Source: Siniperca chuatsi
Taxonomy: Eukaryota; Chordata; Actinopteri; Centrarchiformes; Sinipercidae
DNA length: 64,000 nucleotides
Assembly: GCF_020085105.1 (NCBI RefSeq)
Contig: NC_058056.1
Location: 11,716,929-11,780,928, forward strand
Reading direction: 5' to 3'
Made by a program: the position numbers and the translations under genes. Below are positions 32,197 through 41,223 of the stretch, in pieces. The notes under the pieces are model-generated. The model was not told the DNA's origin and searched no databases. It saw nothing but the letters and a program-made list of their open reading frames with translations. How positions within the stretch are numbered: position 1 is the stretch's first letter; each line of letters begins with the position of its first letter.

Positions 32197-33185
32197 ATGG
32201 GCCCTGGTCAGTATCGCTGTTCCTTTGACGATACTGATAACTTGTATGTTTTCCTTATAGATAGTTAACCAAATGAGCTGTAAATGTTGATTTCAGTTTT
32301 CCTTCTTGTGTCTCAGGTAAAACTGCTGCCATTGGAGCAGGAGCAGGTGAGACTTTGGAAAACCTTTTATGGAGCACCCGTTTACTTCTTCCGCATTTGA
32401 ACGCACTTTAATGTAGAAAAGCCATTTACATGCTAAACCTATATAATGCTTGATCCGTTTTAAAGTGGCCTAACAAGTTAGCACACCATCGTTAGCAACA
32501 ACTTTTCCTCTGCTGTGCAGCAGGCCTAGCTGCTGTGGTCGCGGCCCCTGTCGCTCTGGGGGCCATAGGCTTCACCTCGGCGGGGATAGCGGCAGGCTCC
32601 TATGCTGCCAGCATGATGTCGGCTGCTGCAGTTGCTAACGGAGGGGCGGTGGCAGCAGGAAGTACGGTGGCTGTTTTGCAGGCAGCAGGTAAACAGCAAA
32701 ACTAGACACGTCTATGGAGGTTTAAACGCTCGTATCTTCATAGTAAGATGATCATTGCTGGAACAATAATCAAAAGGGAATCATGTGGCGTGTAACTCAT
32801 ACTTTCTTTGTGTAACAATACGTACAATCTTACGCAAGGGTGTTGCAAACCTGGAACTGAAACAACAACGTCACAATAGAGATTAATAAACTTCTGTCGA
32901 TAATTAGTACAGCATTCAACAAAATAAAGTGTGTAGGTGCAATTTAATGATACTACTTTATACACTGATAATAGTGCTACTGTTTGATTTAGTCTGTTGG
33001 CATGAGAACAGGGCTTTCTGAGCTTCCCTGTAGCTCCATACCTTGATAAAAACCTGTGTAATGTTCTTGCTGCAGGTGCAGCAGGTCTGTCAGGAGCTGC
33101 CACTGCAGCTGTGGCCGGTGTTGGAGCAGCTGTTGGAGGAGCTGTGGGATGGCTGACTAGCTTCATCCCGAAAAGATCAAAGTAA
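32197..33185 (+). CDS. isg12: ISG12/IFI27-like protein, tandem copy 1
   Basis: Small, very hydrophobic Gly/Ala-rich protein of the interferon-induced ISG12 (IFI27/IFI6) family. Mammalian members sit in mitochondrial or nuclear membranes and promote apoptosis or restrict viruses. Four coding exons: 32197-32206, 32317-32346, 32521-32688 and 33076-33185, all GT-AG and phase 1, 105 residues. The protein starts MGPGKTAAIGAGAAG, has the family core (GAIGFTSAGIAAGSYAAS, then ANGGAVAAGSTVAVLQAAG), a second hydrophobic helix (GLSGAATAAVAGVGAAVGG), and a basic tail TSFIPKRSK that copy 2 lacks. AATAAA at 33229-33234 is a likely poly(A) signal. Exon 3 has two extra codons (GL) relative to copy 2. The promoter looks damaged (TATA box touching the ATG), so exon 1 may not be transcribed as drawn. 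Confidence 0.85.
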
Positions 33186-33696
33186 CAAGAGGAATTTGAA
33201 ATATATTCAATTTTTGAATGTTTTGTGCAATAAATCTGTACAACCTGTGAAAGATACTGGTTCAGTGTGTCTTAAATATTTCCATTCTTTATATAGTCCA
33301 TCAGACAGGACTGAATGTTCACTGGTTCATTAACTTTTTTTTTGTTTTTTCTGGCCACAGTAAAGTTCAGTTTAATTCTTTAAATCGGGAACTGAACTGT
33401 GATGGAGAATCAACAGTCATTTTCAGTCTTGTCTGATTGCACATTTCATTCAGGACTTGTTTGACTTCTCACTGGAATATCTGCCGATATGTTGTGCTGC
33501 TGACACTGTGGACTGTTTTTTTTTTATTTGTATTTTTTGTTGTTTTTTCCCATATTGTACTGAAAACAAATTTCCCAGTGAAGTAAAATGTCATCATCAT
33601 GGTGTCCCTAGAGGAAAAATCTGGGGATCACCAGTCAGCAGGCAAGTACTCTGAATCTGAACGAAAGAGGGCGTCAGAGAGAGAGAGAGACAAACT

Positions 33697-33720
33697 GTTT
33701 CATTTCTATAGAAATGAAAC
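33697..33720 (+). promoter_or_regulatory. 24-bp palindromic interferon-response-like element of ISG12 copy 2
   Basis: GTTTCATTTC, a TATA centre, then GAAATGAAAC form a perfect 24-base inverted repeat 12 bases upstream of the TATAAAA box. Each arm carries two GAAA words spaced as in IRF-binding sites but one base closer than in a canonical ISRE. Interferon control is inferred from the gene family. Confidence 0.55.
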
Positions 33721-33731
33721 AACGCTCAGTA

Positions 33732-33738
33732 TATAAAA
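33732..33738 (+). promoter_or_regulatory. TATA box of ISG12 copy 2
   Basis: TATAAAA 45 bases before the ATG at 33777; transcription would start near 33760, leaving a short 5' UTR. Confidence 0.65.
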
Positions 33739-33776
33739 TTCAGCCCAGTTCAGCGCCCATCAAAACAAAGAAAGAC

Positions 33777-34736
33777 ATGGACCCCGGTGAGTATCACTGT
33801 ATCTTTGACCATACTCATACATTTCTTTGAAAGTACTGCTACTTATATATTTTCCTTTTATTATAAAAAAATGTAAAAATGACCGTATCCATAGCAAATG
33901 TCTTTGATTAAACCAGATGAGCTGTAAATGTTTTGTTTTCATCTTGTTTCAGTGACAGCCGCATACCTAGTAGGAGGAGCAGGTGAGACTTTGGGAAACC
34001 TTTTATGGAGCACCTGTGTTTACTCTGTCAGCTGGTTTCAACGCACTTCAATGTAGAAACGCCATTTACATGCTAAACCTATATAATGCTTGATCCGTTT
34101 TAAAGTAGCCTAACAAGTTAGCACACCATCGTTAGCAACAACTTTTCCTCTGCTGTGCAGCAGCTGCTGTGGTCGCGGCCCCTGTCGCTCTGGGGGCCAT
34201 AGGCTTCACCTCGGCGGGGATAGCGGCAGGCTCCTATGCTGCCAGCATGATGTCGGCTGCTGCAGTTGCTAACGGAGGGGCGGTGGCAGCAGGAAGTACG
34301 GTGGCTGTTTTGCAGGCAGCAGGTAAACAGCAAAACTAGACACGTCTATGGAGGTTTAAACGCTCGTATCTTCAAAGTAAGAGATATGTCTTTCTGAAGT
34401 GCAACAACAACAACACAAAATCCTACACAGGTGTCTCGCAAACCTGGGACTGAAAGAAACAATCATTTCACTTTGTCATAGCAGAGATTTGTAGCTTTGT
34501 GTTTGCAATAAAGTATTTAGGTAGAATATAATGACACTACTGTGTATAATAGTGCTACTGTTTGATTTAGTCTGTTGGCATGAGAACAGGGCTTTCTGAG
34601 CTTCCCTGTAGCTCCATACCTTGATAAAAACCTGTGTAATGTTCTTGCTGCAGCTGCAGCAGGTCTGTCAGGAGCTGCCACTGCAGCTGTGGCCGGTGTT
34701 GGAGCAGCTGTGGGCTGGCTGGCTGCAATCATCTGA
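33777..34736 (+). CDS. isg12: ISG12/IFI27-like protein, tandem copy 2
   Basis: Second gene of the tandem pair, with the same four-exon, phase-1 plan: 33777-33786, 33953-33982, 34161-34322 and 34654-34736, 94 residues. It starts MDPVTAAYLVGGAAA. The exon 3 product is identical in sequence to copy 1 from VVAAPVALGAIGF to VAVLQAAG. Exon 4 ends earlier, at GWLAAII, so it lacks the basic tail of copy 1. AATAAA lies at 34866-34871. The promoter is well formed: palindromic GAAA element, TATA box, short leader. Intron 2, exon 3 and the start of intron 3 are almost identical to copy 1, while introns 1 and later intron 3 differ, so the middle was duplicated or converted recently. Likely a membrane protein with two hydrophobic helices. 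Confidence 0.87.
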
Positions 34737-35459
34737 AAATCATGGAGTCATGAAGGAACAAGATGAATTTACAATATTTTTACTTTTGCCAAATGAGGGA
34801 GGCAACTGCAAATTATATCACTTCATTTACTAAACAGAACTTTTGACAGCTGAAATGTATTGGTCAATAAAGCTGTAAAACCTGTGAAAGATACTGGTTC
34901 AGTGTGTCGTCCATAAATATTTCCATTCCTCATAACGTCCACCAGAAAGGACTGAGTAAATGAATAAAAGTGTTCACTGGTGAATGTCTTTCTCTCTCTC
35001 TCTGTGGTTTGAAGGAGTAGTCTGAACTAAACTGCTTTAGCAACTTTGTAAGTGATGACTTACCACCTCAGAAATGTTAAACATGTGAATTTCATTTTCT
35101 CTTCTTGTTGATCAGACCTGTTTCATTGAACTAATGCATATTTGGTGGTAAACCCTACTTTGCCTTTTGTGTTCATGTATATTGACTCCCCTAAATGAAT
35201 GAGTTTTAAATAATTAACTTGTCTGTAACTTTTAGTAAGGGTGTTATGAATTCTACAATTTGGATTACAACCTCTTAAATTTTGAAAATCTCATTCTATT
35301 TTCAGAAGTTCGATTGATATTTAAGACAATTTACAGTGCCACTTCTCCAACATTGAAGAGCTTTTTTCAGCTCCCGCTCTGAACAAATGAGCAGAGCCTC
35401 TTGATCTACTCTAAACTCAGACTTAAACATCGACTACCTTTGCACAATCTGCTATTGTT

Positions 35460-35720
35460 AAGATTTTGGGTCTGTGTTCTGTTCTGTTTCCTGTTTTATT
35501 TTGAAATAGCCTCCTTCCCTCAAGTGTCTTTTAGTTTTGCTTCATGTCTTTCATTGTTTTCATCTGTGTCTATTTGTCTACTTAACCTAAGTGTATTTAG
35601 TCTGTGTCCTTCCTTTGTTCTGGGCCAGTTTGTCGTTGTATCGCAGTCAGCACCCTGGTTTTTGTGTACCTTACCTGTCTGTGGCTTTTGGATTTTGCCT
35701 GCTCACTGTTGGACATGTGT
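35460..35720 (+). repeat. Dispersed pyrimidine-rich fish repeat (SINE/LINE tail-like)
   Basis: Contains TTCTGTTTCCTGTTTTATTT, TTAGTTTTGCTTCATGTC and a later GTGTACCTTACCTGTCTG. This is a word pattern I remember from a high-copy fish retroposon tail. The family is not assigned. Confidence 0.4.
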
Positions 35721-36329
35721 TGACACACCATAACAGCTTTTCCATTTACAGCCATCAAACATTGGAATATGCTTCCAGCTGTGTTTAAAACTTACACAGA
35801 CGTTCATTCTTTTTCCCATGGTGCAAAAAAAAAGGATACTGAGCAACTACTTGTGCATTAATTTGACTGTGATTCAGATTTGTTATTGTAATTTTAGTTT
35901 TATAGTATAGTACTGGATGAATGTGCTGGTATTTGATGTATGCTTGTAGATTTGTCTATATAATTATTAGTGCATTAGACTTTGTAATGGTGTTGCATGT
36001 AAATTACTGTTTTTAGTATCTAGTGATTGTTCTGTGTGTACTCATATTTTGAAATTTCCAGTACCGTGGACTTACACCACAAAATGCTGTCAATGTTGAG
36101 ATCAAAAGCTTGAACACCCATACACTGCCCAAACCTTTTTGCTCTGCTGTTTTGAAATTCAAAGTGAAATGATGTTGAACATGAATCACCAGTGCACAAT
36201 AGATGTTTATGATCATAATTCACAGCGCTGTGTCAGGCCAACCTATGTTAGAAAAGCCATAGGTGGCCACATCAGCAGATTTAGTCAGCTGGTTTTGTAC
36301 AGACATTCATGGCAAATATGTTTGTGATC

Positions 36330-36670
36330 CCCTGATTTTTCATCTAGCGCCACCATGAGGTTGACGTTTTTGTTTTTGTGAAATGTCTCATCTCTTGCCA
36401 TCAATTGTAAAAGGATAAATTGTAATAACTTTGGTGATCCTTTAGCTTTTCAGAATTAATGACATTCCCAATACCCTCAGCTATACTTTGTCTTTAGTGC
36501 TAATTAGTTAATATTAGCATGCTAGATGGTGAACATGATAAACATTATACCTGCTAAAACATCAGAATGTTAACATTGTTATTGTGAACATGTTAGCATG
36601 CTGACATTCAGCTCAGAGCACCACTGTGTCTAAGAACATCCTCACGGAGCCGCTAGACTCTTAGTCTTGT
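36330..36670. repeat. Dispersed fish repeat
   Basis: Carries CATCTAGCGCCACCATGAGG, ATTAGCATGCTAGATGGTGA, TGTTAGCATGCTGACATTCA and CCTCACGGAGCCGCTAG, a typical high-copy percomorph repeat. The short inverted word TTAGCATGCTA recurs inside. Confidence 0.55.
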
Positions 36671-37153
36671 TAAATTAACACTACGCAGATGTTTGCAATT
36701 GCTACAGTAACAACAGAGTGATTGCTTTATTTGAATGCATTTTATTTTGGTTTAGAATTGGACAGTATAATATATAAGTGTTCAAGAGCTCAGAAGCATC
36801 ATCTTTTGTCTTTAGATTCAGTTAAATGGTGTCAAAACAAAGATTCATTAGAGTTAATAAACATCCTGAAAATGACCCTGGGCTGCTTCCACATTTATAA
36901 AACAACTTTTTGGTTTATTGAAATACTTAATGCCCAGTAGCTGTCCTGTGTCAACCACTTTTAGATTTTTCATGTTCTTTTTATAACCGTATTATTCTTG
37001 CTTCTCGACTGATGCTTTAAGTTGAGTGTGGCATACGCGTGAATACAACATTTTATTAAGTTTATTAGCTCTATCACAGTACAAAACAACATAATTTGTA
37101 GTTGTCTTCATTAGGTAAAGAGTGCATTTGTTGCATATCCATGCTGTAAATCA

Positions 37154-38445
37154 TTAGTGGGTTTCAGTTTGGTTACAAATGGTTGATAGCAGCCATCCCA
37201 CTGTTCCTCCAGCGCCAGCCACAACTCCATTGGCAAACCATGACAGACCAGCTGCACCTGCAGTGAGATTACATTACATTTGAGGATTTCCGGCAGACAT
37301 CAGCTCCATGTTACACTTGCCTGTCCATAAGTAAAGCTTTTATTCCACAGTTTAAAATGACTTCAGAATATCTGCAGGGGATTAAAAATGACACTCCATC
37401 CTTTTCTCTATTTTGTAGCAAACCGTCCTCGCCAACTGAAAATTGAAGACGCTTCCTCAACTTATTATTATTATTATTAGCAGCACATTCACACATTGAT
37501 GTTCAATGAGAGCATTCACTCTCTTTGGCATTTAGACCTAATGGTGAATGATTATATTGAGCCTCACCTCAGGCTGCTCCTCTCTACTATAAAAACATTT
37601 TTATTTGTTGAAGGCACTTTTTCAAGATCTTTGTATTGACTGGCTGGAGACAGGCGGCCATTAAGATAACAAGATGTAAATAAAATATCCAGTTTACCAG
37701 CTGACTGCAAGAATGCCACCAGTCCTCCTGCTGCAACTCCTCCTCCATTAGCAATGGCAAAATATGCCATCAGTTTGGCAGCAATGGAGCCTGCTGCTAT
37801 TCCAGTTGAAGAGAAACCTAGGGCAGCCAGAGCAGCAGGAGTCAGGACCAGAGACGCAGCACCTCCTGGGCAAGAACATAGCAAAAGAATTGTCTGTAAT
37901 GATGAAAGTACAACTAGGGGGTATTGTTTAAAATGTGTGTTTTACCTGCGCCTATAACGATGGCTTTACCTGTTAATGAAACACAAAAGAAAACATTATT
38001 CATGCTGAGCTGCCCTGAGCAGATAGATATATTTGATCATTTATATATTTGCTGATTAACATGAAGGAACAGTATTCTCAAAGAAAAATGTACACTCAAA
38101 TTATTTCTTTTGCCTCTATAAGGAGGGCCATACCTGTTAATGAAATACAAAAAACAAAAACATGTTATTCATGCAGAGCTGCCCTGAGCAGATATATTTG
38201 GTAATTAATATATTTTCTGATTGGTAATTTGTAGGAACAGTATCCTCAAAGAAAAATGTATACTAACAAGCTTCTTTGTCTGCGCTTGTAAGGAGGGCCT
38301 TACCTGTTAATGAAACACAAAAGAAAACAAACATGTTCACACTGAGCTGCCCTGAGCAGATATATTCATATATTAATTCATATACTTACTTATTAATATT
38401 AACAGTATTGTCAAAGAAAAATGTATACTCACAAACTGTTTCCAT
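37154..38445 (-). CDS. isg12: ISG12/IFI27-like protein, inverted copy 3
   Basis: Third family member, opposite strand. Coding exons: 38433-38445, 37946-37969, 37698-37865 and 37154-37257, all GT-AG and phase 1, 102 residues. It starts [14 protein letters not shown]. The core [37 protein letters not shown] and a second helix ([19 protein letters not shown]) fit the family. The tail [12 protein letters not shown] differs from copies 1 and 2, so this is an older paralogue. A 36-base micro-exon at 38268-38303 (acceptor AG, donor GTTAGT) would insert in frame 12 residues [12 protein letters not shown]; it is one of three tandem copies of the exon 1-donor/exon 2 unit. A canonical ISRE lies about 150 bases upstream. 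Membrane location and interferon induction are inferred from the family. Confidence 0.82.
37946..38432 (-). repeat. Three tandem ~165-bp units duplicating exon 2 and intron 1 of ISG12 copy 3
   Basis: Acceptor plus exon-2 starts recur at 37969, 38133 and 38303, each preceded on the minus strand by TTCATTAACAG. Each unit also holds CTGCTCAGGGCAGCTC and a copy of the exon-1 donor context (ATACATTTTTCTTTGA). Spacing is 164 and 170 bases. The first unit has the functional GT donor for the 24-base exon. The middle one has lost its donor. The outer one keeps a later GTTAGT. Confidence 0.75.
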
Positions 38446-38592
38446 GTCAGCTTAGGGAGTGTTGTCCTTCTGTGTCTTAGACTTAACTGAGCTCAAAGAA
38501 ATGTGTTTTTAATGCGTGGGCGAGGCTACGGCATATCAAGTTTACATTTCTTTCAAATCGATAGTGTCAAAAATCACACAAATCATTTCTGA

Positions 38593-38604
38593 GAAACTGA
38601 AACT
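38593..38604 (-). promoter_or_regulatory. Canonical ISRE upstream of ISG12 copy 3
   Basis: GAAACTGAAACT is an exact interferon-stimulated response element (two GAAA words, two-base spacer), 148 bases upstream of the minus-strand ATG at 38445. It supports interferon control of this copy. Orientation is not informative for ISRE function. Confidence 0.65.
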
Positions 38605-39916
38605 TATGAAGGACAGTAATTTTGAACTAGAGTGCTCCTTCAAATCAGCATTATCATGATACTTGTTGAAGTAAATAGGAAAAATAAAGAGAATAAGTTT
38701 CAAGTGTAAGCAGTTGTAATAGTGTGATAGAAAATACAGTGGTTACTATGGGGTATTCATTGACATTATTGTGTGAGGAATACTGCATTCGTCAGACATA
38801 TCCATGATTAGACATATCAATATACTACATCTGATTATTGTAATGTAGCCCTCTCTCTCTCTCTCCGCGCGCGTACTGGTCTCCAGCACCGCCGCTGTTA
38901 CTCTGCGCTGTGTTGTGTATGATCGTGGACGGTGGTAGAGGAAGGGGACGCGGACACAGAGGGGTTCGGGATTGTGGCTTGACCGTTTATTCCACAGCTC
39001 GACATCTATAGCGTTGATAACACGAACTGAGGTTAAATTTTAAACTATCAAAGTACATTTCAAATGCACATGTAACTCAATAGCAAGCACTCACTGCTTA
39101 TATTATAATAGATAGCTTTGCATTAGCCTCCACACATTAATCACATTTAAACGAAAGAATAAAACATTTTAACTCTCCGTATTACTCTGCATTTAGGTCT
39201 TTAACAGTTTAAAACACAAAATATCTGACTTTAGTGTGATAACAACGAAGATATTTTTCATTGCAACTTCCACTATCGTTAACATGGCTTACCTATAGCG
39301 TTGATAACACGAACTGAGGAAAAGTATCAACACTACGGTACATCAAGAGGTTCAAACCATGCTAAAGGCACTTGAATCTGCCTTAACACAACAGTGGTAT
39401 AGCGACGTCTTGTGGACAACACAATACACTGCCTTACAGTAAAAAATAAGTGAAATGACTCACTGGTCTTCCTATGATGTTGAATAAGTTGTAATAAGCT
39501 GTTTGGTGTTTGTCTCCCCCTGCTGTGAAGAGGAAGAAACATTTTGGCCCCCATCAATTTCCATCCTTTTTATTTTCTCTGTATAAAGGCTGGAGTTCAC
39601 TTGCTGGTCTCTCTGTAAAGTAAAGCCTATCTTTCCTGCACTCTTGCTTTTTATTCTAATTCTTGACTGAGAGTAAGAGGTTGAAACTTCTTTCACCTCT
39701 GCAACTTAATAAATAATAACCAGTTTGCTGGGGTGGTCTTCTTTACTTTAATCTTGATACAGAAAAACTTGCATAAAAGTTCACAGTGCTCATTTGGCCC
39801 AGATTTACCCATATTATTCCACATCTGAGAAAGTTTGTTATACCAAAGGACAAGTAGCCGAAATGAAAATTGCACACGATGGATGTCAGTAAATGCTAAT
39901 TATGTTAAAACTCATC
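38605..39916. other. Intergenic region with a 27-bp direct repeat
   Basis: No gene was recognised. A GC-rich, CpG-bearing block (38870-39000) is followed by a 27-base word (CTATAGCG...ACTGAGG) at 39006-39032, repeated exactly at 39293-39319. On the minus strand the right copy ends CTATAG followed by GTAAGC, like a splice donor. The left copy runs straight into ATGTCGAGCTGTGG, an ORF of about 35 codons. This could be a non-coding first exon or an old insertion. Confidence 0.4.
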
Positions 39917-41223
39917 TTTATTGTCTTGAACAAGAAATATTACATAAACAAAATTATCCCATTTTACCAATATAATTCATTTGCAATCTTAAAATACATT
40001 CATATACATTGATCAAACAACCACATGTACATACATATACATACATATACCAACAACATGCGTGATTGACAAAAAAAATCCACCAATAGTGAGAAAAGGG
40101 CACCAGTTTTAAAAACACACAGACAAGCAGTAAAGTGATAGAATTATGTAAATCCAATCTGTATGTCTTCAGTGCAGCTCTGTAGCTTCTAATCAAGTTA
40201 GCACATCCAGGCTGCATTCAGACTCCCTCAAAAATAGTCTTAAGTCACTTCATGTTTCCTCAGTAACCTGGCATCTATGTAAATATTGTTTAGACTTTGT
40301 AGATTTTGTTATATTTCTTATATTTGGTTCTGTTTGATTTTAAATACACTTTATTTTACAAAGGCTTTTTTAGTCTTTCAAAGGGGTTATACAATGTTTA
40401 CAGATGTGGGTAAAAATGTATAAATACAGAAAATAATACAGGAGTTTGCTGGTATATGAGGTAATTGTCCTGCTGCAAATGGAAATTTTAAACACAAACA
40501 GCACTGAGTAGCCTATGGCTTTCTAGGAAAGGAGATCTTTATACAGCGTTTACAAGTTGTAACTAATGGCTTTATTAATGGCTAAAGAATCATTTACTAA
40601 TGCTTTCTAAAACAATTGGAAGCCATTATTAAGAACAAATTAAGGGTTACCATGTTGTGAATAATCCCTTTGCCTGTTGCTTATCCTCTCTATTAAAAAA
40701 TAATGCAGTTATAAATGTCAGCAAACCATTAATTAGTAGTTAATAAATAGATCTTGGTCTAGATCCTCTGCAGCCCTTTTCCACAAGGTACACGGCCATA
40801 TGGTCCAATCAGTTAAAGACATTTTTCACAACCTGGCAACCCAAACACTGGTTCTTCAGTAAATGATTTATTAACTATTAATAAAGCCATTATTACAACA
40901 TATAAACTGTTTATAAGGGGTTCCCCATTAGAAAGTTGTAGCACTTAATGAACTGGTAATGTAACAACCAATGGATAAAAAACCCTCTGAATTAAAATGT
41001 CATCAGCTGTTAATGAAAGAAGTTATTTTGTATTATGACATATAATTGCTGTATAATTACAATATTATATAATATAACATATTGCATCGACTGGGTTTTA
41101 ATACATTTGCAAGCCATTTTCAATAATTTTTTTATAGTTTTGCATACAGTTATCAACATCTTTAGCTGCTAAAAGACTAAATGTCCCTTTAGTCTCCTGT
41201 GCCTCTGCACAGTCATGTCCAGG
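39917..41223 (-). other. nt5c1a: nt5c1a 3' UTR (presumed)
   Basis: AT-rich sequence after the nt5c1a stop. AATAAA on the minus strand at 39917-39922 is a candidate poly(A) signal. No other gene was seen. The true end is not determined and several nearer AT-rich stretches could serve. Confidence 0.4.

Larger units (their letters stand above)
34872..37153. other. Intergenic region with dispersed repeats
   Basis: No gene was seen between ISG12 copies 2 and 3. It holds a TTTTGTGTTCTGTTTCCTG-type repeat at about 35460-35720 and another dispersed repeat at about 36330-36670. A short A run occurs at 35825-35833. Confidence 0.5.

Noticed and set aside
32738-34732. Minus-strand frames over ISG12 copies 1 and 2
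   Set aside because: They are antisense shadows of the Ala/Gly-rich exons; the plus-strand exons have matching splice sites.
37946-38432. CRISPR-like array from three repeated units
   Set aside because: The units are long (about 165 bases), only three, and contain exon and intron parts of a vertebrate gene.
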